NCBI RefSeq assembly: GCF_026914185.1
Contig: NC_070560.1
Span: forward strand, 2,223,501 to 2,287,500
Length of the DNA stretch: 64,000 nucleotides
Origin: Puccinia triticina
Taxonomy: Eukaryota; Basidiomycota; Pucciniomycetes; Pucciniales; Pucciniaceae
Reading direction: 5' to 3'
A model generated the notes under the pieces. That model was not told the DNA's origin. It made no database searches and saw only the letters and a list, made by a program, of their open reading frames with translations. This document shows positions 21,660-31,999 of this stretch, piece after piece. Both the position numbers and the translations under genes were made by a program. The first letter of the stretch is position 1, and the number at the start of each line of letters is the position of its first letter.

Positions 21660-21944
21660 ATGGAGTACTACACCCACACCTCCGGAAAGACGTGGCTCCC
21701 CAAGGCCGTCCCTGATGACAAGCAGAGCAGCGGACACCAGCAGCTGACAAAGCCTAGTCCTCTCACAACCCAGTCCTGCATCCGCCATACCCCCTTTCCA
21801 GCTCCTCAGGAGCCGTGGATATTCTGGTTCTGGCAAAGGTTTACCGGCTGCGTGAACCGCCATTTTCGTCCTGGTCGTCGGAGTCCATATAACGGCTTCT
21901 GGCTGGGTACCGAGAGAGTCTATGCCCAGAGAACCAGCGCGTGA
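21660..21944 (+). CDS. Possible small gene or first-exon fragment (94 aa), unrecognised
   Basis: A 94-codon frame starts MEYYTHTSGKTWLP after a leader-like stretch (GTTCAGTTCAACTCTAG, TCTCACAATCACACATTTCC). I recognise no domain. Its first half is hydrophilic and its end is Arg-rich, as the sequence turns GC-rich. It could be a first exon cut off by the GC-rich segment, or chance. It runs in the same direction as copies B and C and lies between them. Confidence 0.2.
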   Translation: MEYYTHTSGKTWLPKAVPDDKQSSGHQQLTKPSPLTTQSCIRHTPFPAPQEPWIFWFWQRFTGCVNRHFRPGRRSPYNGFWLGTERVYAQRTSA

Positions 21945-22127
21945 TACAGCACGCAGAAGCGCGACGCTTCGCGCGAGCCCGCGGGCGATTTATCTGTCTT
22001 CCAATCTGTTGAGCGGAGGCTGCCCGACGGGATGCGGCTCGAGAGTGGTCATCCCAAGAGCAGCAACGCGTGTCTGGACGAGGACGGCGACCGGGCCCGG
22101 CCGCCCAGCTGTCCGACGCACGACGCT

Positions 22128-22540
22128 GGCGGCGGCAACGCGACGGTCGCCGAGGGGCGAGGGCCCCGCCTCGCCCTCGAGAAGGAGCACACAACGGACT
22201 GTTCTCCGCGTGCGTTCCCCGCTGATGTGTAGGCGCCCTCGGCGTGCCGATGGGTCCTGTCTGTCTTTCTGCCCCACATCTCGGCCGCCCGTAGCACCGT
22301 CTTGGCCCTGTGTGCACTAGCGTCCTTGCCGTTTTTCTCCAAGGTCGCGATCAGCTCGGAGCGCCCGGCCAGCGCAGCACCGTCCGATGCGTCTCCCCGG
22401 CGCCGCCTCGGCTGCGCGGCCCGCCGTTGGTAGCGGGCCCGCAGCTGCAGCCGGGGATCGACAAAGGGACGCCGTTCGCGTGCTTCGAGCTCGAGGATTC
22501 GGGGCGCACGGCTGCTGCAGAGCCCCGCGCCGGGCCCGAC
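22128..22540 (+). pseudogene. Small secreted family copy C, exon 1 and leader (GC-rich, frameshifted)
   Basis: The conserved upstream block (22128-22151) and a leader-like AGCGCAGCACCGTCCG precede ATG at 22387. The start (MRLPGAAS) corresponds to MHLPRAAF in B. The mature part reads QPGIDKGTPFACFELEDSG in a frame offset by one base, the same direction of offset as in B. The GWCA motif is missing and no GT donor is visible at the expected place. The segment is far more GC-rich than A, with most third positions G or C. It is likely a pseudogene or a heavily altered copy. Confidence 0.5.
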
Positions 22541-22579
22541 CGAGCCCACATGAGTTACGCCGCCGTTCTCCAAACTTAA

Positions 22580-22631
22580 CACAAGTCCCTCCCTGTCGCG
22601 AGCACCCTCCCGCTTGCGGGAGGGACTTGTG
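22580..22631. repeat. Hairpin, 14-bp perfect stem
   Basis: CACAAGTCCCTCCC (22580-22593) is perfectly complementary to GGGAGGGACTTGTG (22618-22631), with a 24-base loop. It lies just after the copy C exon 1 fragment, near the point where similarity to copy B stops. Confidence 0.6.
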
Positions 22632-23131
22632 CCTAATGTCCAACATTTGGCCCGAGGCTGCCCAGCTGAATGGCCAAAAAATCCTTCTAATCCACATATC
22701 ACCGCATACCCCTCAGATTTCCTCACAGCCATCAGTACCATTAGAATCAGCTCCTTGTTGTACATGTTACCGCGTATCCCATCGAAGTTGTATCCTCATC
22801 CCTTGGCAGTAATCGTGATGGAAAAACCCTGTCTTGGGAGGTCTGGTGAGCCAAAATGGCGAGAACCTGGCCAATCTTGACCAGCAAGCGGCCCCATGGG
22901 TCCACCACAATGCTTGGAAACAGCCCAGGCAGGAAAGGCTGCTGAGCAGCCGCTTTTTGCTGAGAATACTTGAAAAGACATGTCCAAGATGGCTGAGATC
23001 AAGGGCTGCCGCATGGCCAGCTGGGATGTGGAGCCACTCTCTAGCGCGCATCATCACGTAAATGCGAGCACGAAGCTGCGCGTTTTCTCCAAAAAGCCTT
23101 GTCAGCCCCAGGCCAAGAATCCGGCTTTAGG

Positions 23132-23181
23132 CCGAAGCCTCTCCGAAGGGGACGCTTCGCGCCTCCCCGGAGAGGCTTCGG
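23132..23181. repeat. Hairpin, 14-bp perfect stem
   Basis: CCGAAGCCTCTCCG (23132-23145) pairs exactly with CGGAGAGGCTTCGG (23168-23181) around a 22-base GC-rich loop. It lies between the exon 1 and exon 2-like parts of copy C. Confidence 0.6.
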
Positions 23182-23309
23182 CAAGCTCGGCCGTTCCCAG
23201 CCCCTCTCACGTCCACCCATCCTTGGGATGTGTCTCCTCCAGCGGATCGTGTCGCGCCGGCCCCGCTGAGCGCATCTCCTCGATCGGGCGCTGGGACGTC
23301 CCAGGGCCG

Positions 23310-23520
23310 CCCGCGAACCCGGTCGGCGCGCGCCGGTGCACCTCAACTACAGCTGCGACAGAAAGGGGATGGCACGTGCGGCACGCGTGCGTGCCGTCTC
23401 TCGTGCTTGATCTCCACTCTTCCCGGCGCGCCGCCCCCCTCCTGCACAGAAACACAGCGTGCCGAAGCCCGGCGCCACAGTCAGCGACAAGGATTGCCAG
23501 TCCGGAACGGGGAGCCCTAG
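23310..23520 (+). pseudogene. Copy C, exon 2- and exon 3-like parts
   Basis: Around 23338-23375 the DNA reads HLNYSCDRKG, matching the exon 2 motif HLNYNC of copy A. It is preceded by GCCCGCGAACCCGGTCGGCGC, which matches the A/B segment encoding ANxVGA. At 23471-23520 it reads GATVSDKDCQSGTGSP and stop, matching the exon 3 motif VSDDDCQ of copy A with a stop near the same place. The KCC motif is lost and the two parts are out of frame with each other. They may be the rest of copy C, separated by about 0.8 kb of extra DNA, or another partial copy. Confidence 0.45.
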
Positions 23521-25890
23521 GCGCCCATGATGCCCGTGTTGGGCATGCAGTGTTTCCGATCCCGTTTTGCAGCACCTGTAGAGCACTCAGCCTCGTTTTC
23601 AAGTGAAATCCCAAACTTGGTCTCTGTAACTCGTCAGCTTGTTCTCAAAATGCTCGCGCCGGCTATTTGCCACAGGTCCGCCTCTCATCTGCTCACCCCC
23701 GTGGGTCTCACCTTCTCATCCCGCACACCCTCGCAGGTCTGGCTGTTGCGTCCTGAGCGCACCGCGCGGAGAAGCCTGTGATCTGCCATGCCCACTCGGG
23801 CCGGACGGTGGGCGGCTAAACTAAACTAAATAAATCGACACAAATCCACCAGCGCAGCGTTCCTCACCGTTCTCCACTACAGCCAAAGCGCTACTCCAGA
23901 GGGAAGTTTGTGGGGCTAAACTAACACCCATCTCTATTTTTCGCAGTTTTTACTTGCGTAGATTTGTGTAGGTTGGTGCAGTTTAGTTTGGCGGCCCACC
24001 GGGGCACTCCCCTCACAGCCTCCTCGCCTCATGCCCCTCGGTGTTTCCATAAGCATGTTGGTGTACATCTCACGCCCTCGTCATTCTGCTCCTCCAGAAA
24101 CCCCAGCCGCTCCCTCCCGCGGCCGAGACAGCATGCCACGGCCGCACAGAAAGAGACATGGCCGCGACCCCGGCGGGCCGACGGGGGCGCCACGGAGTGT
24201 GCGTATCCGGGCCCGACGTCGTGGGCGTGTGCCGGGCGCGCTCCCCCGCCGCGCGTCGTTAGTCCCAGCTCCACTGTGTGTTGATGTGCGACCCACTCTT
24301 CCTTTGGAATCTTCGCTTACTTCACAGCCTGCAGTGGAAGAAACCAGACTACTAGAACGAAGTAAAAACAGGCTTGAATGGGCCAGGAACACCCTTGATG
24401 CGACGCACATCAGAGAAAAACACACCAGAGCAGCCGTGCTCTCTCGGTCCGGGGAACGGCACCACGGCGACGGCAGACGAGATAAACCCAAGACTAGACG
24501 ACAAAACCCTGAAGAGGCGCCAGTTTTAGGCGCGCATCTCACCAGCCATGCGGCCACACGATGCAGCCGTTGAGTGTGTTGCTGACTGGGCTCCTCCTGA
24601 ACCGAGGCGACCGTTGGCGACTAGTCCAGACCCTTGATTATCGGTGCGAGGTGTGCGTGACGCGAGCAGCCGATGGTCGTTGCTCTCTGCCTCGTCCGCG
24701 TTCTTCTTACGCATCGTCGCACGAGCTGGGGCTTGGCTTGGCGGCGTGAGCGACCCGCCGCGCCCCGCCCGGCTCGCGGCCGGACCCGACGTGCGAGGAC
24801 GCTTCGATCGCGTGGATCTCGAGGGCTCTTCCCCGCGCACCACGACACTCCGCATCCGATATGCACGCGGCCGGAGTTGCTCTCGATATTCTCCGCAGAC
24901 CGTGCGGCGGCAGCCAACGCCCCATCGACCAGGCGCATCGCCGTGTGTGTGAGGGGAGCCGGGAAGGAGTCCGGGCGAGGCTTGCGGGCGTGTGTGCACA
25001 GGGGGCCGCGCGGGGCCGGCTGGAGGGGGTGCGGCGAGCGGTGGCGCTCAGGGAGGCCGCGAGCCGTGGCTGCGTCCTCGGGAGCGAGCTTCGTGGATGT
25101 GGCGCCCTGGACGCCCCGCCGGGCCAAGGCTGGACACACCCTGTGCAGCCGGCCTCCTCGGAGACCAGGCCGCGCCTCTTGCCCGCATCCGGAGCGCCAG
25201 CTGGGAGCGTGGGCCAGGGCGAGGAGAGGCGCGAGGGGGGGGGGAGCGAGGCGGCGGATGCGCGGCGGGTCGGGCGCGCAGAGAGGTGTGTCTGGTGGGC
25301 CCGGCCGTCTGGAGTGTTCGCCACGGGCGGCGCGGGAGCCCTGTGCTCCTCCACACTCGCCCATCGAGCCCCCTCCGCCGACTCTCTCTCCATCCGGCGG
25401 CAGAAAGAGCGGGGCCGGTTGTGTGCAGTTGGTACGTCGGGAGGGTCTCCCACGGGGAGCCGGGAGTCGCGGGCCGGGGCCGCCGCTCGGCTGCGCGAGT
25501 CGGCGGCCTCGTCTGGAGCGTGTGTCTTCTCGGCCGCCCCTGGTGTTCGTCTGGGGGATGGAGGGAGGGAGAGGGTCAGCAGCGCGTCTGCCGTGTCGTT
25601 CGCCTGCTTTGCACTCCCTGGGGCTCGGGGGGGACGGGTGCCGGTCGGCGGGGCGTGTTCGTGTGTGTGTGGAGAGAGGGAGGGCGGTGGGCAGGGGTGC
25701 TGGGAGGAGTGCGGGTGGGTGTGTGTGGGTGGGTGTCGTGGGCGGTCGGGCGCAGGACAGGGGTTTCTGTCGGGTGTCGGCCAGGGAGTGTGCTCCAGGT
25801 GGGAGTGGATGTGTGGGGGGAAGGGCGTGGGGCTGGAAGGGGCAGCACCGGTAAGGTTTCCTCGCTGGCGGTGCTGTCAGCCACTGCACT
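23521..25890. other. Very GC-rich segment without a convincing gene
   Basis: From about 23.0 to 27.5 kb the DNA is strikingly GC-rich. It is open in several frames on both strands for hundreds of codons, as expected when TAA, TAG and TGA are rare. The frames encode low-complexity Arg/Ala/Pro/Gly sequence without known domains. A G-rich stretch at 25620-25830 (runs of GTGTGTGTG and GGGTGGGTGT) is simple sequence. I report no gene here. Confidence 0.5.
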
Positions 25891-25924
25891 CCACAGCAAA
25901 CACATCCTCCTCCCTCCCCCTCCC

Positions 25925-26330
25925 ACCGACACCCACGCCCAGCGACGGGCCAGCCGACTTCGTCTGCGCCGACCTGCCCGACTGCCCGAGTGGCTGGTGC
26001 AGGACACCGACGGCGGCCACGCCAAGAGCACGCACTCCTTCCACAGTCCAGTCTGCCCCCGCCCACACTGCCCAGCTGACCTCTCCGCCCACAGTCGTCG
26101 CTGCCAACCAGGCCGGGCCCACCGCGAGTACGACTGCAAGGCGCTCGGCAAGGACGCCAACAAGTGCTGCACGCTGCACTGGCTCCTCTCTCTCCCTCTC
26201 TGCCCCTCCGAGAGGGTACCCCTGCTGACCCCCGCCGCCCGAAGACCTTCACCTCCAAGGACATCGCCGTCGTCCGCGACGAGCACTGCACCCAGAAAGC
26301 AGGCTTCCCCAAGCAGCCCGGCTGGCCGCC
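25925..26330 (+). pseudogene. Small secreted family copy D (GC-rich, degenerate)
   Basis: Three blocks follow family order, in different frames: GPADFVCADLPDCPSGWCRTPT (exon 1 type), HREYDCKALGKDANKCCTLHW (exon 2 type) and IAVVRDEHCTQKAGFPKQP (exon 3 type). All six Cys positions survive. A CCCACAG acceptor precedes the exon 2 block, but a one-base shift separates its first codons (NQAG) from HREYDC unless a second AG (CAACCAG) is used. No good GT donor, signal peptide or conserved stop is visible. It is probably a pseudogene, though an altered functional gene is not excluded. Confidence 0.45.
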
Positions 26331-26863
26331 GCCCCTCCTCGAACCGCGTGCTCGCTGGGCATATCGCTTGCAGCCCCTTCCCCGCCCACACCCTCGCGCC
26401 GCTCGGGGCCCCAGCTATTGGACTATCCTCATAGCCGCCGGACAAGCATAACCCAGTCACCCGAAAGCCTAAGCCTAGATGCACACACCACTCCCGTCGC
26501 TGCATCCACTGCACCCACCCCACACTCACCTCTCCTCACCCATGCCTGAAGGACTCCATCCACTTTCCATCCCCGCAGCCACTCCGCATCCTGCCTTCGC
26601 CGACCGTCTCGGGCTCTGTGAGTGAGCGAGTGGGGCTCTCCAGTGGCAGCAGGACACCCGGAAAATCGGAGGACTCTGCCGGGTTCTCGGGGCGAAGAAA
26701 TACGAGCAGATAGGAAGAAGAAGAGGGGAGAGAGGGGGAGTCTGCTGGCCGACCGCGGCCATGCACCGGAACAGCCGCCTCCCAGCCGTGCGCACAAGGC
26801 CTCCGCCAGCCCCGCCCTCCACACGCCACGGACACAGCGCAGCAGCTATTCTGCGCCGGGCTT

Positions 26864-26921
26864 CTTCTCCCCATCTCCACCCCTCCCTGCTGATCGCGGG
26901 AGGGGTGGAGATGGGGAGAAG
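26864..26921. repeat. Hairpin, 24-bp perfect stem, 10-base loop
   Basis: 26864-26887 (CTTCTCCCCATCTCCACCCC and four more bases) is the exact reverse complement of 26898-26921. A perfect 24-bp stem with a loop of ten is unlikely by chance. It could be an element end, a recent foldback, or an assembly artefact. Confidence 0.65.
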
Positions 26922-29600
26922 AGGGCACTCCGGGACCATCAAGCCGGCAGTCGAAGCGGCCGCTTCCGGCCACTGTCCTGGGCGGGTGCTGGGAGAACCG
27001 CGGCCCCTGGTGGGACCTCCCGGGTGGCATAAGGGGTCTGGAGCCCGGGCATCCTCCCGCGGCATGCGGGACATGCCCAAGGCTGGTGTCCTCACCCACG
27101 TACGTGTAGCGGGAGCTACGCCGGCGGGCCGCGGCCGTCTCCCACCCAAAGATCTCCGTGGACGAGCCGCGACATCACAAGACCATGGCCGGCAGACACT
27201 CCGGCTGGACATCGCCCGGACCCTCAGCTCGGGCATCCCACCCACGGGCAGGGCCCAAAGACGCATGCAAATCCGAGGGCAGGGAGCAGGACCAAGGCGC
27301 CCGTGCGGCCGCCGCCAGGGCTCTGCGGGCCGCGCGTGCGGTTGCTGCTCCGTCCAACGAGGCCGGCGCTCGCTGGGCACGCCGGGAGGGTCCCGCACGA
27401 GGCATCCCCGGCCGCGCGCGAGCGGCGGGAGAGTCCTCGTCTGCAGTCGCCGTCCTCTCCGCCGCGGCTGCGGTGCATCTGGGTCGTGCATGCTGTCAAG
27501 ATTTCAACTCAAGGTGATGAGGCGATGGAGACGAGGGGTGGTGAAAGAGGAGCGTGTGATGGGGGACACAGGTGGGTCAGGTTGGTTAAGGCTCAAACTC
27601 GATGATTAATTTCTTATCCGAGGAGCGGACACGTATACACAACTAGAGAGCCCCCTGCACAAGATTCAGAGGGGGCCTAAGAGCATGTAACACAAGACAA
27701 CAGGAACACAACATGTACTGGAACTGGAACTGTGACATGGACAGGAACTAGGGACTGGAACTGGGGACAGGAACTGGGGACTGGAACTGGGACTGGAACA
27801 TGGACTGGGGACAGGACCATAAGATAAAGAAAGTGAGCGGACTGACAAGCTCAAATTCTGACACATGCAGGCCGCGCGCCGCACAGCGCCGCTCACGGGG
27901 CCGTCCGCCGCCTCTTCCCGCCTCGCCCTTGGCGCGGGACGGGAGGACGCCTCTGCCCGCTTGAAGGTGATATCCAGCTGGACAGGGCGCCCTCTGAGGG
28001 AGACAGGAGTCCCCCCATTCCGAGGACGCTCTCGGCACTGGCTGCACATGCTTGCCGGTGCGTGAGTGTCCAATTGGGACTCTTCAATAAATCAGGCCAC
28101 TGGTGGCGCGCTGGGAGCGCGGTCTTTGGGTGCTGGGGGAGATCCGCATGCAGAGAATAACATCTCTCTCAGTATCTACATCAAGAGTGAGAAAGGAAAG
28201 AGAGAAGAGAGCAAGAGAGACGTCCTAGCGTGGAGACGCGAGGTAGGTGGGGCAGGAGCCCGGACTATATGGGCCCATCCAGTCGCTTGGCCATGGGTGT
28301 CTAGCAGGGGGGCTCACACGTCAAGGGCAATGCCCATGCTTCCGATACGCTTTCTCTTGAATGAGGGGAGAAACAGACCCTGGGTGGAGGATAAATGCGG
28401 GACAAGAGGGAGTCCTGGCGAGGATTCCCCGCCAAACACATCCACAAACGGCACCACTTGCAGTCCAAAAAGGCAGGAAGCCTGGGGACCAGCATCCCTC
28501 TTCACTGTGCATCTTCATCGGCCAAAAAGGACTGGTTTTTTTTGGAAAGGCTGGCTTTTAGGGGTGATGTTTCTGGGTTGCGGAGCGTGCGGTGGGTCCC
28601 TTCGGTTGCAGACGGGCCTTCATTGGCCACATCATCGAACGCACACTCGGCAGCTGTGGAACCGGTGGACAAGGAGCTGCGCTTCTTCTGTGTAGAAGCT
28701 GGTTTGTTAGTTTGACGGTGTGGTCATCATTTTCGTGGCGCAGGGAGTTTTCCAAAGCTCCAGCCATCAAGACATCACTCACGGTGCGTCAGGACCAAGC
28801 AGTGAGCGCACGCAACGGGATCCTCAAGATGGTTGAGGTTTTTCTTTCGCCGCGACGGCGCGCCGGGATGTCTCGTCAAGATGGTGCTGTGGTTATGTTG
28901 TGTTTCTGTTGATCTACTTTGTTTTGGATTGCTTTTATGCGCGCGTGGGAGAGGCTTTGCATGAGCAGAGTTGGTTTTTTCACATATGTTTTATCTTTGT
29001 TGTGTCTGGTTTTGTCTGGTGGTATTGTTTTGTCCTGTTTCTTTTCTGTTGTTGTTGCGCGCGCGCGCAGGTGTATGATGACCTGTCCACAACATTTCAC
29101 AGTCCCCAGAGTCTGTGTTCAGCTTGAACTCAGATGATTGGGCGGCATGGGACTTTGTCTGAACCAAAAATTTTATCTCAGATCACTCATCACAATATCA
29201 CAGTTATCCGACTCAGAATCTTAAGTTTATTAATCCTATCATCCCCGCGAGTTTTCAGAGTTCTTCCGCTCCCATCCCGCGCTGAATCTTTTATTCCAGA
29301 GTCTCCTTTCTTTAAGATCACCTTCCCCGGTCGCTTTTCCCCCAGATCCTCAAACAACAAAATACCGCCAACGGGAATCTAAACCCCGTCGTCTCAACTC
29401 AAAATCCCCCCCTCTTAAGCTATCAATTGAATCCCTGATCACTCACATTTTCCGGACCACCGCGAATGCAGCGCACAGCGCACTTTCCCTTCCAGTGTCT
29501 GCCGACGGCCCAGCACTGGTTGGAGTTCCACAACGGGAGTCTTTGTCGGACGTATTGGATAATGCAACCTCTGCAGCTGATAATCATTTGGACATCTTCT
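26922..29600. repeat. GC-rich tail and unassigned DNA, with GGAACTGGGGACA simple repeat
   Basis: No gene can be supported. At about 27718-27825 there is a degenerate tandem of 12-18 bases (GGAACTGGGGACA and relatives). GC content falls back to a normal level by about 28.1-29 kb. A short GC alternation, TTGCGCGCGCGCGCAGG, lies near 29054. Confidence 0.35.
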
Positions 29601-29621
29601 TCTTTTCTGCGGTTTTCTTCC

Positions 29622-30040
29622 TCAGGCTTGGTGCTTCACTTTGATGGGAATCCTCTTTTTCTGATGTTTTGGGGGTTGCTTGCGCTTCCTCTTGGATCCT
29701 GTTTCCTTTGGTGCAGAGTAGTTTGATTTTTTATCATCTTGCAGGCCAATATCTTGTGAAGTGTTGTTGATCAAGCATATTGTTGGTTTTAGACTTTTTT
29801 CCGGTGATGATAACATTGTTGCCTGATGGGAGGCCATTGCATTGTCAAACAAACAAGTTGTTGGCAAGCTGGACAGGAGAAAGAGCGGTCTTGATTTTCA
29901 TCATCTGAATAATTGTCAGAAGACTGACTTGAATCCTCTGCATCTTTCCAAGACCATGTATTCAAATTGGGCTGATCACCAAATAAGTTGTCCATTTCAA
30001 CATAAAGGGAACACATGCTGTCAAGCTTCTCAGCAATCAT
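29622..30040 (-). other. Coding-like fragment of unknown type
   Basis: The minus strand has an acidic Ser/Asp-rich frame (LNTWSWKDAEDSSQSSDNYSDD) followed in another frame by a Lys-rich stretch (KRIPIKVKHQA). The composition is that of a linker or nuclear-protein tail, but nothing can be assigned and the frame is broken. It may be a decayed transposon ORF. Confidence 0.2.
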
Positions 30041-30857
30041 ACTGATTCCAGGGAGTTAGACCAAATTCAGTAGAAAGTGATTGTGTATGAACCTTCTTGT
30101 ATTTTGTCCAGTAAGGCATGAATCAATCTTTCATTTGTTGAGGTGGGAGATCAATCTTAGAGATTGCAAAGGTTGATATCCTTTGACTTGAAAAATTGAT
30201 CTTCCCTTCAACTGGTTGTCCAGCTTTAGGGGCCTTGCTGTCTCCAAAACACACTATGCAGTTTTTCCTGTCTCTGAGCCAGTTGATTACAATAAGGTCA
30301 TGTCAATGGTAGGCTGCTACACTAAACTATCCGTCGCGTGCGCTATCCGCTAGTTTAGCGTTGCGTAGTTCTTGACACAGTGCCGTTAGCTGTAGCGCCT
30401 GTTGAAACTTGCACTCCTTGCGCTCTCTGCACACTCGCAGCTGTCCTAGAACATGCAGACGCAGCAGTCAACCGGCTGAACAGTATCATCATTCTTAACC
30501 TATATCCGCCGATTGACTACTGTTTCAACCGCTCTCACATCCATTCTCCATCATCAATCTCTTACTCTAAAACCTTATCTTAAACCCTTTCCTTCAGCTC
30601 CCAATCAACATCTTCAATCCAACTTGACTGCAAGACAATTTTTGATTGACACTCAATCTGTTGATCATCTTTATTCCCTCTCTCCAAAGGAGTCCAGGAA
30701 GCCTCAACTTTGGAAAGCCTTTCTGGCTTCCAACTTGGTGAGAAATGCCTCTCCGCATCTCTGGATCTCAATCTCAATTGGCCTTCACCCTCTCAGAAAC
30801 GCTAACAAATCTTATTTTCTTTTCTAGTTCCTTTTTTCTTAAGATCATGTCTGCCAA

Positions 30858-31262
30858 CGGTGGGTAGTTACGGTACGGTTATTGGTAACGTACCAATATC
30901 GTAACGGTTTTTCTCTCGTTACCATTACCGTTAACCGTAACAAAAGGGTGTTACGATATCACACACCCAGGATGTTTGAAATTTGACATCTGTTACAATA
31001 TCTGCCCGCACAGAGAAGCAGATATTGGACTGAAGATGATCCAGAGGGGGCCATTTGCCCCTCTTTATCTCGTTAACCGATGGTTAATGTGTTACACTAC
31101 TAGTAACGCAAGTAACGCACCAAAAAAATCAGGCCCGTTACGATACAGGCCCGGGGTTACAACTGGTTGTTACTATTAGCGCTAACGCCTGAGCGCAGTA
31201 ACGGCAAGCGTTACGCTATGCGGATAACGGCGGTTATGTTAGCGTATTGTAACTACCCACCG
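30858..31262. mobile_element. MITE-like element, 405 bp, CGGTGGGTAGTTAC ends
   Basis: The left end is CGGTGGGTAGTTACGGTACG; the right end (31243-31262), reverse-complemented, is CGGTGGGTAGTTACAATACG. Inside, GTTACG, CGTTAC and GTAACG motifs recur in both orientations, giving extensive self-pairing. No protein is encoded. The flanks (TGTCTGCC and GTGTCTAC) are only partly alike, so the target duplication is unproven. Confidence 0.6.
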
Positions 31263-31664
31263 CTGTGTCTACTCCTTTTCTTCCTCTTGTTGAAAACTGT
31301 TTCCTATCCTTTTTAAGTTTTTTCATTTCCCGTTTTTTCTCCTACATTCTTTCCATTGACTAACTCACATTCACCATCACAGATAACTCTCAACAATCTT
31401 ATTGCTCTCTATCTCCTGTTGTATCATCTTACATTGCTTGTTCCATCAGGGTTGGTCTTATTTCTATCTCTTCTACTGTTTTTTCTTGTTCTCATCTTTT
31501 TTCTTCCAGTTCTGGTTTTGGTTTCTAGAAATAAAGTGTCCTTTAAAATTAGCAGTCAAAGACCCAAAGAGGAGTCGTTTATGTCCACCAAAGAAACCAA
31601 GGACTCTCCACCTCAACTGACCTTCACCAAACCAATAAACCAGACACCTGCAATGGCCACTATC

Positions 31665-31984
31665 TGTAAGCCCCCTCCTTTGGGGTCTCACAAAGCTTTC
31701 ACAAAGAATATCACAGACTCTAGTATTTAGCCACGCCTCCTTCCACATCCTAGCTGGTAGAGATCTTGCCCCCTACATCTCTCCCGGCTAGGTAAGCCTT
31801 CCCCCTTTTTCCTCCTTCTCCTTCTGTTTCTAGTTGTACTTACAAGAGATCTTGCCCCCTACATCTCTCCCGGCTAGCCCATTGCAATCGAGTCCCCCTC
31901 TGTTTGGAACTAGAAAGTTCCCCAAGCCTCCAGCCTTGTCCCTTTTCCCCGTCGTCTTCAGTGAGGGTCCACCGGACCCTTACA
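31665..31984 (+). repeat. LTR L1 (5' LTR of the copia element)
   Basis: The LTR runs from TGTAAGCCCCC to ACCCTTACA, so its ends are inverted (TGTAAG/CTTACA). It holds the duplicated hairpin architecture also seen in L2-L4. A stem CCTAGCTGG...CCGGCTAGG is closed at 31749-31792. Then comes a polypyrimidine spacer starting GTAAGC, then a direct repeat of the 33-base inner unit (31845-31877). Copia gag begins 15 bases after the LTR. Confidence 0.6.
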
Positions 31985-31999
31985 CTATCATTAATTGTA

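Noticed and set aside
24621..26529. Very long overlapping open frames on both strands, up to 563 codons
   Set aside because: They occur in several phases at once in GC-rich DNA where stop codons are rare, encode low-complexity Arg/Ala/Pro/Gly sequence, and conflict with the order of the recognisable copy D blocks.
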